This document shows, one piece after another, positions 33,597 to 45,735 of a DNA stretch of 64,000 bases. The number at the start of each line of letters is the position of its first letter. Position 1 is the stretch's first letter. The position numbers were made by a program, and so were the translations under genes. The stretch spans positions 111,653,834-111,717,833 of the forward strand of contig OZ010587.1 of NCBI GenBank assembly GCA_963932145.1, in the 5' to 3' direction. Below the pieces are notes generated by a model, which worked only from the letters and a program-made list of their open reading frames with translations, was not told where the DNA came from and searched no databases. This DNA comes from Acanthosepion lycidas (Eukaryota; Mollusca; Cephalopoda; Sepiida; Sepiidae).

Positions 33597-33955
33597 TTTT
33601 CTTCGCAGAAACCTAACTTTTTAGCGTCTGTCCATGTACCGCAATCCGATACAAAAATATCCTCATATCTTCTATAGAAATGAGCAAACGTGACATCGTC
33701 TTCTGGATTATAATTGAACCTTTCAATAGCGTTCCACACAGCCGTCTGGGAGAATGTGTTATGATTCTCGCTTGCATTTGTTAACTGTGTTGCCTCCAGA
33801 AGTTTCCTCTGTTCCTCCTGTGTTTTCATAAAGATTTCTTCAACGCGTTTCTGTTGTTCCAACAACTCTTTTTTCAATTTCTCCTCACTTTCAAGTTGTC
33901 GTTGAAGTTGTTGCTTTTGCAACGCGAGACTTTGTTCTGTTTGAAATTTGAACAA
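33566..33955 (-). CDS. N-terminal gag segment of the gypsy element
   Basis: 129 codons open. The first ~55 residues are rich in Q, E, K and L and look like a coiled coil. The part around NYNPEDDVTFAHFYRRYEDIF resembles the start of gag capsid regions in Mag-like elements. It overlaps the next frame by about 30 bp and is separated from it by a frameshift near 33580. Confidence 0.8.
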   Translation of the reverse strand: MFKFQTEQSLALQKQQLQRQLESEEKLKKELLEQQKRVEEIFMKTQEEQRKLLEATQLTNASENHNTFSQTAVWNAIERFNYNPEDDVTFAHFYRRYEDIFVSDCGTWTDAKKLGFCEENWELPSIQSS

Positions 33956-34710
33956 TTGAAGAAGAGACTCTTAATTCTGCGTCCATGGTACGAATTCAAT
34001 TTACGCACCATACAGTTTACACTTGTATTAAACAAATCAGTTTTCCCAAGGCTTGCTTAATAAAATTAGTTTGCTCAACTAATACACAAACAAGAAATAT
34101 ATTATTTCTTAGCCAAAAAGACAATTCAAGTTTTTCTTTGTTACAAAAAAAATCATTTTGCAAATGTCATTTGTTGCATGCGGTATTTCTCGTAAACAAA
34201 CAAAAAAAAAACGTCGCTTTAAGGAGTGTCGACTAATGGGATAATCACAAAAAAATTTTTTCAACCTCTTACGCGAATATATATTTTTACGCGAATATAT
34301 ATTTTTCACTCGACAAATCATTTAACTTTGAAGAGGAGAAAAACAAAAAAGAAATCCTACCGTGAAAAAACTCTGGTTTCTACAGTGAACCCTTTTTTTT
34401 CCCGAAACACTTGGTGTCAGTATTTTCAACTATTTTAATAATTGACAATATTATTCGCGTTCTCACGCTGTGGACTTTTGGTAGCAAATTTTTGGTTGTT
34501 TTTATTTTTTATTTTTTTTTTTACGTCGCCAAATTACTATTGTAGTAATTAATTTGCTATTAATCCTTGCGTATCCAAATATCTGTTTGAAATGACGAAG
34601 GTGTTTTGCCGTAAAAATCTTGCGAATCCTTGTATTTCAATCACTTTAGGTGATTGTCTGCAGTGATATCGTTTCGATTCCGACGTTGCCAATCTGTTGT
34701 GTCGGGGCAC
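33956..34710 (-). other. 5' untranslated leader of the gypsy element
   Basis: Non-coding stretch between the 5' LTR and gag. It holds a short tandem duplication of TTTTACGCGAATATATAT near 34270-34305. About 19 nt past the LTR on the - strand, TGGCAACGTCGG is a candidate primer-binding site because it begins TGG; I could not match it to a specific tRNA. Confidence 0.6.
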
Positions 34711-35402
34711 AATAGTAAAAATAAGAAAATCAAGTCGAGGTTGGTTTAAGGAACAAGTGTATTTAACATCACAGATACAAAGGTAGGAAACGGGTACTAC
34801 TCAGCTAGGCAGTTGTAGTACTGTCGCTGCTTACGATATTCAGCCCCCCCACGAGGGTGTCATGTGGCACAAGGCCTTTTTAACGTGGGCATTCCGAGCC
34901 CGTGGGCTCGGCCAAAAATATGCCCATTGAACCCGTATGTAACTGGTTCAGGGCCAGTCTACCTCCCCGAAGGAGACTCCGCCCTTCGGCGTAGCCTCCT
35001 TCGGGTTCCTCCCGCCCGAAAGCAGAGTCCAACCGATCAGCAGGTCAGAAAGTGAACGACTGACTGTCGCTGCTTACGATATTCAGCCCCACCCCCACGA
35101 GGGCGTCATGTGGCACAAGGCCTTTTTAACGTGGGCATTCCGAGCCCGTGGGCTCGCCCAAAAATATGCCCATTGAACCCGTATAAACGGGTTCTGGGCC
35201 GGTCTGCCTCCCCGAAGGAGACTCCGCCCTTCGGCGTAGCCTCCTTCGGGTTCCTCCCGCCCGAAAGCAGAGAGTTCAACCGATCAGCCGGACAGAATGT
35301 GAACGACTGACTGTCGCTGCTTACACACCGAGTAGGTATTACTGGCACTATAGATAGTGAGAACCGGTGTAATTCCCTTGTGTTAGAAGGCCGGTGTAAC
35401 AC
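34711..35402 (-). repeat. 5' LTR of the gypsy element, carrying two inserted modules
   Basis: 692 bp against about 200 bp for the 3' LTR. The excess is bases 34835-35324. Outside the insert the two LTRs differ at only a few sites (for example CTATATATAG versus CTATAGATAG), so the element is fairly young. Confidence 0.9.
34835..35310 (-). mobile_element. Two tandem copies of a hairpin-rich module inside the LTR
   Basis: Copies at 34835-35063 (229 bp) and 35078-35310 (233 bp). The 14-mer CTGTCGCTGCTTAC stands before the first (34821), between them (35064) and after the second (35311); the 3' LTR has it once. Each copy has three strong stems: CGAGCCC/GGGCTCG, GAACCCG/CGGGTTC (clear in copy 2) and CCCGAAGGAG/CTCCTTCGGG. 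There is no coding capacity. Orientation is arbitrary. I do not recognise a named family. Confidence 0.85.
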
Positions 35403-35406
35403 TTCC

Positions 35407-37650
35407 CTAGCACATTTGCAGTATTTCTGAAACAGGATGAAGTCAAGGCCATTCCTGCTGTAGTCTGTTGTCAGCCATGTTGGTCTGTTAACATCAAATG
35501 CCTTTACTCCATCCTCAATTTCGTGTGCAATCACCTGTTTGGATTTGTTGAACAGTTTACCGAGTGCGCCATCCCAGTAAAACCTCCAGGTCTTTTGAAC
35601 ATAGCAGTTCCAGGAAAAGGGGCCCATAAACTCAGCTTGGGTGAACCCATGTGATACCCAGTTTACTAGTCCAAACCAGGATCTGACACTAGTGATGTTC
35701 GTAGATGTGGGGAACTGCTGGATAGCTTCTATAATTTTTTTTTTCATAGGTTTCATGCATTGTTATCCAGACCCCAGTAAACTCCACTTCCTCTTCTGCA
35801 AAATGGAATTCTTCAGGTTGAAGAATATGCTATTTTTGCCACAATGGGTGATGTATTCTATTGTGTATCAAAATGTTTCTGTTGAGTCATTCCAGAGTAT
35901 GCTGTCATCTATACAGTGAGTTTTTTTTAACTATATCAACAATGATATCATTGAACCACCGAGTATATGCATCTCCCAAAGCATGGAAATCCTGTAGAAT
36001 CCAGAGGTATCAGTATCTATCCCACTTGGTAATGAACATAGGGGAAGGCCATGGCATCCATTCTATGCATCTAGCACGGTTTTCCTCATGTATGCTGGCA
36101 CCATTGAAACTGGATTAAAGGGGGATCGAATATGATGTGTCTCCTCATGGTGGCAGAATTGAGTTTCTGTACGTCTACCATGTGTGGGTGATCCATCCTT
36201 CTTTGGTGTAACCACCATTCTTGAGCACCATGTTGTAGTAGTAACAACTGGTATTGGTTTGACGATGCCCAGAGTGAAATCCTTGTCAATGTTCTGTTTG
36301 AACCTCTTTTTCCAATGATGATGATGAACTGGGATCAGTGTGTGGACTGTTGTCAGTGTTGTTCCCAGAATGAAGGTGAGGTTTAAAAGCTTTCCTTTCA
36401 TCATCTGTAGTGGATTGTGAGTGCACATGTTGAATATACTGGGCCCAAAATGATCCAGTATCCATTGCTACAGTCAGTGCTTATTGCTTTCCATTGGGGG
36501 AAATGGGGTAGAAGCTGGTTTTGGTAGGAGAGACATTCTTTGAGGGCATCTACATCTGATCTTTCTATTGGCACTTGTCACATTTTGCCATGATGTTGTA
36601 GTCAGAACATTGGAAGGTAGTAATTCTAGATCTTTCAAGGCTGACTCAGATAAGTAAAATCCAGATGTGTTGTTCAATACATACAGTTTGGCACATTTCC
36701 TTTGACACTAGTGATGTTCCTGATATATACAAAGAGCACACCTTTTATGTATAACTGGTCATCTGTTATGCCATGTGGTATTTGTCCAGACATTTGAGAA
36801 TCTTTTGTATCTTGGGCCTGCTTGAGCACGGTGCCCTGGTGTCAGCAATAGTGACAATTTGGTTGTTGGTGTGCACCTGAATTCAGTGTGGGATTCAAGT
36901 ATCAGGGTCACTTCCACTGTTGATGATGCTGGCAGTTCTGGAGGTCACCCTAGGAACTTGTTTCCATTCTAGATGAGGTGAGGCATGGTCTTTGGTTGTG
37001 TTCGGTTGGCTCTACTACTCCATTTAGATTGTCCAAATTGGCGGGTCACCTTGCTGAGATTATCTGTGTGCCCCCTGATGGTAAACATGAATGAATCATG
37101 TTTTGCTACACTTTTCATTGATTTATTGCTGGATGCCTTTTTGAGTTTCTAGCAAACCCTTTCCACATACCCTGGCAATCCACAATTGAAGCTCCTTAAT
37201 TTGGCCGCCGGGCATCCCTTTCTATCCATTGACCCACTGGGATGTGTGGCCCTTCCACATCCCCTGCAAGGCATGGCACAATGTGAGGTCTTGATTGCTG
37301 TCTTTTGCATCCCACTATCATGGGTCATTCTGGTTTCCTGCCACAAAGCCCTTCTTTTTGAAGTGCTATATTCTTTCTTTGCAACTCAATCATTTGTTGC
37401 ATAAGTTGCACATATTGTTGATCCATAACTGGTGGGGAGGCCATGTTTCCTTGTATGGTTACACCAATTCCATGTTTTGTTAATAATCTTTGTGAGGTTT
37501 TGCTTTACAAATATGTACTGTTGGTATTTCTTGCACTTAAAATTTCATTCAGTATCTTTTTTCTCAACACCATGTATGATGTCTGTGAATAATATCTGGA
37601 ATGAGACAAGACACCACTGTCCCGAATGACTGCCATTTATATTTGGCTAC
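35407..37650 (-). pseudogene. Old gypsy-type element, gag to RNase H part
   Basis: Fragments on the - strand in the expected 5' to 3' order. A gag-type cysteine cluster lies at about 37149-37262 (CRGCGR..HPSG, FNCGLPGY). A pre-RT region is at 36474-36677 (SGFYLSESALKDLELLP). RT fingers are at 36063-36428 (TTTTWCSRMVVTPKKDG). RT thumb to RNase H is at 35407-35756 (VRSWFGLVNWVSHGF, then FILFQKYCKCA). Stops and frameshifts separate them. It is older than the 29699-35402 element that interrupts it. Confidence 0.85.
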
Positions 37651-40060
37651 CAGTCTATGTGGAAAGAGCAGACTACTCATCTGGTTCTGTTGTTGGTGTA
37701 CCCTCTAGGATAGTCCCTTATGCAAGACAGTACCTCCTGTCCTACCCCACAGTATGATTATTAGCAGCTCTTTACCATCAAGTTCCTCATAGTGTATCCC
37801 ACAAAGACAAGTTTAAGGCATTTAAAATGAATAAATCAGTTTCTGGAATGCCTTACACATTACATATTTGCTACTGAATAATAATTTCTAACATCTAATT
37901 TTCTAGAGAAAACTGAAGCAGTTAATATTTAAAAAATGAAAAAAAAAAAGTTACCAGTAAGTCTATAACAATATTCAACAGCACAAATGTATTAAGTTAC
38001 AACTAATATTCATGAGAGACAAATTTGACTATTTGGTATAGCACATTATACAAGAAACCCAATTGTTTAATCAATAAAAATATCAGTTCATAGACTACTA
38101 TTATTAATAGTCAAAGATAGGACTTATGATAGTTATTTGTTTAACATGCTTGCAGATACAAAAATGTATTCAGACAATGATAGTCAACTACACTAGCCAG
38201 TTTAACCTTAATTCTTCAAACTGTATTACCTGTAATTGGACTGGTAGGATTAAGATGACTGCTAGATTATCGTCATGATCGGTCATATAGATTTGATTAA
38301 TACAAACTAAACAATTACCAAGACATGTAATTGTACTTTTAAGATTCATTTTAAACAATCAAAGCAGCTAAAAGTGTGTTGGTTTCTTTTTGTTTTCCTT
38401 ATTTTATTTTTGTTTAATAAAAGACCGAGAAATAATAAATTGCTTAAATTTATAAACATTTACTTCTGGGTTTTTCAATTTGTAAACAGTAGAAAACCGC
38501 AATGTTTCATCAGACTCTTCATTTTTTAGCAAGTGTAAAAAAAATAAAAAATAGTCAATTCAAAATGGTTAAATTTCAGAAGTTATAATTTAATATTATT
38601 GCTAAGAAAGAATACAGAAATATTTAAGATATGAACTTGTTAAATATTGAGTATAATTTAAGAGGGGAAAAAAAAAAAAAGAAAAGTCTTATAATATATA
38701 ACAAATGTATTTTTCTGTTAAAATACTACTAGGTTTTACAACAAAACACCCTAACTAATATGCCAATGAAAATCTAAGATATTCCTATTTGTGACAAATA
38801 CACAAAAGATAATGAGTAAAATTAATTATTATTCTTATTTCACAATCTTAATTCATATTTACATGCTTGCATTAGTTAAAACAATTATAAAGAGAAATGT
38901 TTAATGTAATTTTAATAAGATACTATTTCTGCATTCCACCTACTTCATCTTGACTTTACATATGAGCCTTTGGCTGACATTTTCATCCAAGGTTATACAA
39001 AAACAAAACAAAAAAAAACATACCTAAAGTAATAAAAAGCAGCAGTGCTTGAATAACAATATTAAATTGGGTTAAATAATGAAATCTATTCCAAGAGTCA
39101 ACCTCTTGAAATTGTAAAATTCATTTGGTTAGTATGATCAACTCCAGGTTTTGATTGTTGCTTTCCTTTTGTCATTGGTAAAAGTGCTCATAAAATTCAC
39201 AATACCCAGAAAATAGGGCTCATGATTATTGTAACTTTATCTTTCAACATTCACAGAAAAAATATCAATAATACTGAGGGATTTTTTGGACTTGAGATTA
39301 TGTTCATCATGAGTAACTATGAGCAGCCTTTACACATGTGATTTCATTCATTTGACTTTATTTTGCAAATGAAAAGAAAAAAAAGTGGTAAAATTGCTCA
39401 CTTTAAAGAAATAAAATCTTTAAATTCAGAAGTTTATATTTATTGCTAACAGCTAACCATCTTGTTCTTTCATTATTAATGTAGACTAGGTTACCTTATA
39501 ACCATTACAGCTAAATTTCTTGGCTCAGATCTTGTGTTAACATTTTTTAAAAGTGTAAAAAAATTAGGAGATACTCACACAATTTTTGAATTATTATTAT
39601 AAATTAAATCTGTAATTACAGATAATTGTTTTTAAACAACTATTAATAAAAAAAAAAAAAAATCAATTATAAATACTAAAGTGTACTACCCTATTAAATA
39701 AAATCATTTCTTGAGCCTTTTTTACCAAAAAGCATTGACCAATTTTTTCATTATAATGCAATAAAACTTTTCAAGTAATCAGTTACTTTAATCTCACTGG
39801 AAAAATGAAGTGATTGGAAATCTTTTCAGAATGTCACCTCTGAAAAATAAAAATGACCTTAGGATTGATCTTATGATAATTCATCAGGCATTAATGTTTT
39901 ATATTAGAAAAATTTTCACATAAGGTCATTGAAACATTCACAGGAAACTATCAAACTCTCTCGCTCTCTCCAGAGGTGCAGTAGGTAATTGGGAAAAATT
40001 ATTAGAGACAAATATATTTAACAGAAAAAAATTCATACATTGAAAAATACATCTATAATA
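37651..40060. other. AT-rich spacer, no gene seen
   Basis: Long poly-A and AT-rich stretches with no open frame of note, no tRNA-like fold and no recognisable element. It could be intron or intergenic. Confidence 0.5.
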
Positions 40061-40152
40061 GTAGCCTTCAAAGAGTCATTGGTACTGTGGGGCTACCACT
40101 TGATCTCCATCAAACCAAACATAGCCCAGGGGATTCAAATTGAAAAATGAGG

Positions 40153-40437
40153 TCACATTTTGGAAGTGACATGATTGTGAATATTCTTAGCCAGCTGTCC
40201 CTGGGTCAAGAACAGAGTCTGGGTGGAATATATATGACCACCCCCTACACAATCTAGTGTTTGGCCGCCATATCTCTTACTACAATGTAAATGATGGCAT
40301 TGATCCTGAGGGAGCATGACATGGCTGTAATTGTTCATGTCTCCCAGGACCATCATAGGCATGATGTCCGTATGCATCAATGTGAGTACCGATGTGGGGT
40401 ATCTGCAGAGCCACTTATTTACCTGGCTAACTCCCAA
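40153..40437 (-). pseudogene. Possible non-LTR endonuclease fragment
   Basis: 94 codons open with VLGDMNNYS followed by TLDCVGG. The spacing is faintly like the GDFN and TLD motifs of AP-type endonucleases of LINEs. The remaining match is poor and it may be chance. Confidence 0.25.
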
Positions 40438-40538
40438 TCACTGTGGTTGGTGGCTAGTTTTCATTTCCTATGTCAAATCGGAAGTTGCCAAGTCAATGCT
40501 CTCAATACTTCCAAGAGAGATATGAGAATCTGTCTATA

Positions 40539-40845
40539 TTTCTGAAATGAGGTATTATGTACATTATTTACATTATTTGGACTAATGTCCTCATCTTTGT
40601 CACCATATTTATTACAATGCATTGTATGTTCTGGCCTTCTTCAGGTGGTTGAAATATCGAACTGAACCCTTTATTTTGCTTACTGGGTAGACTGTTCTAT
40701 TTCCACATCCCATGTATGTTTAATGGATGTCAGTTATCAGTTATCTTCTCTGAAAGTTCTCCATTGCCATAACTGGATATTGAACTCACACTCTTTGGGT
40801 CCTGTAACTAACGCCTTTATCCACTGTGCCATGTGTCCTTGAGGA
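40539..40845 (-). mobile_element. tRNA-derived SINE copy
   Basis: Same family as 28383-28690. The head is at 40845 (CACAGTGGATAAAGGCG on the - strand), the B-box-like part reads GTTCAATATCC, and the tail ends near 40539. It has lost several bases in the head-body junction (TTACAGGACCC). Confidence 0.8.
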
Positions 40846-40914
40846 TATTATAAAATTATAATTTTTTACCAGTGCTCATATTGCAATTTTTCCATTCCTG
40901 GATGTTCTAATATC

Positions 40915-41640
40915 TTGAACAGAGCATGGGTTTAAGACATCCGTATACCATAAACCGACATTCTCCAGACAGTACCTCAATTTCAACTCCCACCATCCAT
41001 ACAGCGGAAGGAAAGGGATCGTCTGCTACTTACAACACAGACCAAAAGTCATAAATGGCGACCCAGAGATATTAGATGAAGAATTGGTCCATATAAGTAG
41101 TACCCTACAACGTAACAACTACCCTGGGTACATGGTAGAAGCCAAAAAAAAAACCTGGAATAAGCAGGTACAAGAGGAAGACAACAACACTCAGAAAACA
41201 GTCTGCTTGCCTTATGTGAAGGGGTTATCATAGAAAATACAAAAGATCTGCAGTCCATATAACATCAGGACAACCTTCAAAAGTTTGACGACACTTCGCA
41301 GATATCTCTCCCGAGTAAAACCCCCCATAGAGGAGAACATGACTGCGTGTACACTATCCCGTGCAGCTGCGGAAAGAAATATAAAGGGGAGACAGGCTGC
41401 CTCTGTAAGGTAAGGCTTCAAGAACACCAGAAAGCTGTAACACGAGGGGAAGTGGAAAAATCAGGCATGGCTGACCACATATGGGGAGAGAAGGGAGATC
41501 ACCACTCTCTGTGGGATCAGGTTGAGATCATAGACAAAGAACACCATTAGAAAATTCATAAACTTAAGGAGTCGGCACATATGCTAAGCCACAAAAATCT
41601 CCTGAGCCAACCAAGCATAGAAATGAATACAATATGGGAA
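40915..41640 (+). pseudogene. Penelope-like element 3' end with GIY-YIG endonuclease
   Basis: The upstream part (about 40940-41220) reads VYHKPTFSRQYLNFNSHHPYSG, the region after RT motifs in Penelope-like elements. In another frame, 41347-41550 gives YTIPCSCGKKYKGETG and RLQEHQKAV, the GIY-YIG endonuclease core with its conserved Tyr, Gly, Arg and His positions, followed by KSGMADHIW. The change of frame near 41224-41340 marks a frameshift. The frame at 41347 starts GTG, so that start is not real. The 3' end of the RT-GIY element is here, the rest is missing. Confidence 0.85.
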
Positions 41641-41767
41641 CCAGTAATAAGGAATGCCAGAGAAAATCGATAACAACAACAAAAATTGCAATAGGAGATC
41701 TAGTAAAAACATGTAATGATAACAGCAAAATTTGCAATATGAGCACTGATAAAAAATGGTTGCTGAA

Positions 41768-43020
41768 GACATTAGGTTTATAATACCCAGAAATTCATGA
41801 ACAGATGCCCTCAAGGACACATGGCACAGTGGATAAAGGTGCCATTTAGATCCAGTGATAGGACGCAAAGATTGTGAGTTCAATAACTCGGTTAAATCAG
41901 TGGAGACCTTTCAGATGGAAATCCATCAGACATGGCACGTGGAACTAGAACATGCTACCCCAGTGAGTAGACATTAGGTTTATAATAACCAGAAATTCAT
42001 AAACAGATGTCCTCAAGGACACACGGCACAGTGGATAAAGGCGCTAGTTAGATCCAGTGATAGGACCGAAAGAGTGTGAGTTCAATAACCCGGTTAAAGC
42101 AGTGGAGAACATTCAGATGGAAGTTAACGGGGGATAACTGATAACTGGCATCCATTAGACATGGCACGTGGAACTAGAACATGCTACCCCAGTGAGTAGA
42201 CATTAGGTTTATAATAACCAGAAATTCATAAACAGATATCCTCGAGGACACACGGCACAGTGGATAAAGGCGCTAGTTAGATCCAGTGATAGGACCGAAA
42301 GAGTGTGAGTTCAATAACCCGGTTAAAGCAGTGGAGAACATTCAGATGGAAGTTAACAGGGGATAACTGATAACTGGCATCCATTAGACATGGCACGTGG
42401 AACTAGAACATGCTACCCCAGTGAGTAGACATTAGGTTTATAATAACCAGAAATTCATAAACAGATATCCTCGAGGACACACGGCACAGTGGATAAAGGC
42501 GCTAGTTAGATCCAGTGATAGGACCGAAAGAGTGTGAGTTCAATAACCCGGTTAAAGCAGTGGAGAACATTCAGATGGAAGTTAACAGGGGATAACTGAT
42601 AACTGGCATCCATTAGACATGGCACGTGGAACTAGAACATGCTACCCCAGTGAGTAGACATTAGGTTTATAATAACCAGAAATTCATAAACAGATGTCCT
42701 CAAGGTCACACGGCACAGTGGATAAAGGCGCTATTTAGATCCAGTGATAGGACCGAAAGAGTGTGAGTTCAATAACCCGGTTAAAGCAGTGGAGAACATT
42801 CAGATGGAAGTTAACAGGGGATAACTGATAACTGGCATCCATTAGACATGGCACGTGGAACTAGAACAGTCTAGAGAGAAATAAAGTGAGAGAAATAAAC
42901 TGTTCAGTTCGACATCCCACCTGAAGAAGGCTGGAGCGTACAACAGCCGAAACGTTGTAATAAATATGGCGACAATGGTAAAGATGAGGATAGGATTAAT
43001 GTAAATAGTGAAGAATGAAA
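41768..43020 (+). repeat. SINE-derived satellite, second array, 5 monomers plus tail
   Basis: Monomers start near 41806, 42008, 42237, 42466 and 42695 (202, 229, 229, 229 bp spacing). The first shares the 27-bp deletion of the third monomer in the array at 22662. The last monomer continues into a better preserved SINE 3' tail (CACCTGAAGAAGGCTGGAGCG, then CCGAAACGTTGTAATAAATAT at about 42948), so the array is embedded in one SINE copy. Confidence 0.92.
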
Positions 43021-45101
43021 AATATTTAAGACTCAATTTTACCGACTGCAATTTTACAAACAACAGATTGATATTTTTTTCCTGTAGTCCAAATACATTC
43101 AATTGTCGTCTTACCCAAGGATCGAACACTTGTAAATTTTTCCTAACGTGAAAGTTAAAAAGAACCTTTCTTTTATAAATTATCCATTATCACAAGAGAC
43201 CAGCGCCCGCCTCGTTTTATCTTGTTTCTTCCTTCTTATTCTAATACTTTTGTTGTTCTTTTCCCACAAAGAAATCGCATTCTTGAACATTTCTCAAGAG
43301 CTCAACGACTTTCTCATCTAAACATGTTTCTTTAGTCTTTTACGTAATCTTCAATAATTCGCTAAAATAGAGTATGCCTTGATTTAAAAAAAGGCCTCAA
43401 ACTTGATGAAAACAAATTTTTATCATCTAAATGTTATTATTAATGAATCCTCTTCTCCACCCAGCTATGGGTAAATAGCAGGATAGACCGGATTCTATCA
43501 CCTTGTATGGCAACTGGTCTACCGCAGAAAGAAATAGGAACTTACTGCGGGGAAAATCTGCTTCGTCAGTCATGTATCGAAAGCTACATGATCGCCTAAG
43601 CGTGTATCACGCATGGCACATAACTGATTGAATCTTCCCAAGGACGTCCGAAATTTTAGTTGACATCTTGTTTTTTTAGTAAGCAAAATTGCCAAAAACC
43701 TCCATTTTTTAAAAATGTAAACAAAAGTTAAAATCTCCGTTTAAAAATCTTGAAAAAATCAGTTATAACTTTTTCAAAAGTTATTTGAGGAAAATTAAAA
43801 AAATTAAAGTTTACTTAATGTAATTGAAAACAAACATTACTTAAATTTTTAGCTAAAAAAAAATAGTTGAAAATAAGATGGTTTACTAATGTTGAATTGA
43901 CGTTTACTAATATTTTATTGATTTTTTAGGTACGTTTTTTAACGAAGATATATTCAAAGCTTGCACTACGTCCGTCCCTAAAACTGAAACAAAAAAAAGA
44001 AAATAATTAATAATCGCTGTTTGTCTGAAAGTTTCATTAAAATCCGACAATTATTTGATTTTTGCAAGAATTTCCAAATCAATGTTTTTTAACTGAAAAA
44101 AGGCGCTAAAAAACTAGCCGTAAATATGACGTAAACCGAAGACGTAAAAAAATATTACGTAAACCGAGGACGTATAAAAAACCAAAAAAACAAGATTTTC
44201 AACCAAAATTTGGAACGTGCTAGAAAAGATGAAAAATATAATAAAATAATCAATAAATACTTTGGTCTTTTCTCTTAATAATATTTTAAGCATTTTGACG
44301 ATAAAAGCTTTTTTTTTCATTAGGTTTGGAGCCTTTTTTCATCATGCTATGCTGTTTTTTCGGCGAATTAGTAGCGATACCCTGTCCTAATACTCGTGTA
44401 GTTATTATTCTAGGCAAGGATCACGTCCTTAAAATGTTTTCCACATATGAAACTCTTCCACATTAAAATATAAGATAAATCAAGAGGTCTGTAAACATGT
44501 GATTTTAACTTTTTATCTGATACTTTCTCTCACATATAATTTTTAAAGATTTTTTGTCACACTGCACTTTCCAAAAACAAGTCGTCTGCAACTGGGTGTG
44601 TAACATTTTTCTTTTTTTTTTTTTTTTGCCAAACCCACACTTTTTTGTATTTGTTGTGTCACAAAGAGATGACACTTTTTATTTTGATTTTGACAACTTC
44701 TTGAATTGCCACTACATGATGTTGACTTTTATGATGTAGTCGTATGTTCGTTCATATTTTATTGTTTAAAAAAAAAATCGAAAAATTTATTCAGATCTTT
44801 AAAAAATATCATCCGATTATATCCCAGGCTTACAGTCACATTAGTAAGCTGAATTAAAATTATTGAATCATCATATGTACTTGGTCTGAAATAGAGTTTA
44901 TTTTTTAATATTTAATTCCTAAGGTTAATCAAGAAAATAACAAATAAAATATTTAATCTACAGTCGTTGAACAATTGCGTTTTACACTCTAAAAATATTC
45001 AAATAATTCCTAAGACTTCACATGAATTTCACGTGAACTCTTATGAATTATTGAACTATGATTTTGTCTAACATTTTTGTCTTATTTAAGTAAGCGTTGT
45101 G
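43021..45101. other. AT-rich spacer with one dispersed repeat
   Basis: Bases about 43448-43640 are, in reverse complement, related to 48560-48720 and 57640-57790 (shared TAGACTGGTTGCCAAC-like and CCTGCTATTTA...CCATAGTTGG-like stretches). Two ACGTAAACCGARGACGTA repeats lie near 44129-44175. Nothing else recognised. Confidence 0.5.
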
Positions 45102-45735
45102 AGCATGAGACATTTTCGAACAGTAAGCAGTGTGTTGTATGCGATCAATGGTGCTCCTGAGAATTAAGAAGATTCCTAGTCGTCTAGTGGTTAGGATTCC
45201 GCGCTCTCACCGCGGCTGCCGGGATTCGATTCTCCGCTCGGGAAATGTCATTATTCTTTTCTCTTAAAACATTTACTGAAAAAAAGTTTAAACAAAGTGA
45301 CTATAAACAATTTTTTCTATCCTATGCCAGCATAAATCATAGAGAAGGCATTACTACGAACCATCGCCAATAAGACACGCTGCAAGAGCCACTCCGTTTC
45401 GCGAGGCTCATCCCTCAATCGAGACGCAATCGCGCCAATCCTCAGAAGGAACGCCATCGAACGAGGGCCAATAACTAATATAAACTTTAATATATCCGAA
45501 ACGATATTTTTCAAGAGCAGCACGGAAAACAAAAGAGAATTATCTGACTCCGTACCCTAGGTGGTGTATTTTGTAAAGCAATATATTACCACATAAAATG
45601 TTTTTTCTCTCTTTAAACACAGGATACCGTTGTGACAAGATGTGTTTCGTTTCCTGCCTAGGAATCTTCTTAATTCTCAGGAGCACCATTGATCGCATAC
45701 AACACACTGCTTACTGTTCGAAAATGTCTCATGCT
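45102..45735. repeat. 78-bp perfect inverted repeat around a tRNA-Glu relic
   Basis: Arms at 45102-45179 and 45658-45735 are exact reverse complements with a 478-bp spacer. The left arm includes the first seven bases of the tRNA-Glu copy. A third copy of the arm lies at 60568-60645, downstream of another tRNA-Glu, where no left arm exists. Confidence 0.93.
45173..45244 (+). pseudogene. tRNA-Glu(CTC), degenerate
   Basis: 72 nt aligning to the intact Glu gene at 48935. The anticodon stem CCGCG/CGCGG and loop CTCTCAC are intact. The acceptor has a mismatch (TTCCTAG with CTCGGGA), and the T-arm (CGGGA-TTCGATT-CTCCG) has one mismatch and one wobble. The B box reads GATTCGATTCT instead of GGTTCGATTCC. 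Probably inactive. Confidence 0.8.

Larger units (their letters stand above)
29699..35402 (-). mobile_element. Ty3/gypsy LTR retrotransposon, defective
   Basis: A 5.7-kb element on the - strand with LTRs at 34711-35402 (5') and 29699-29898 (3'). Both sides carry TTCC (29695-29698 and 35403-35406), a 4-bp target duplication. Gene order is gag, protease, RT, RNase H, integrase, as in Ty3/gypsy. A purine tract AAAGGGGG lies directly before the 3' LTR. Frame breaks occur near 33580, between 32238 and 32124, and near 31225, so it cannot encode a full polyprotein. Sequence character suggests the Mag-like group, which is inference. Confidence 0.93.

Noticed and set aside
35106..35756. A single 216-codon protein
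   Set aside because: The frame joins old-element RNase H sequence to LTR and hairpin-module sequence across the insertion boundary at 35402, so it is a chimera of repeats.
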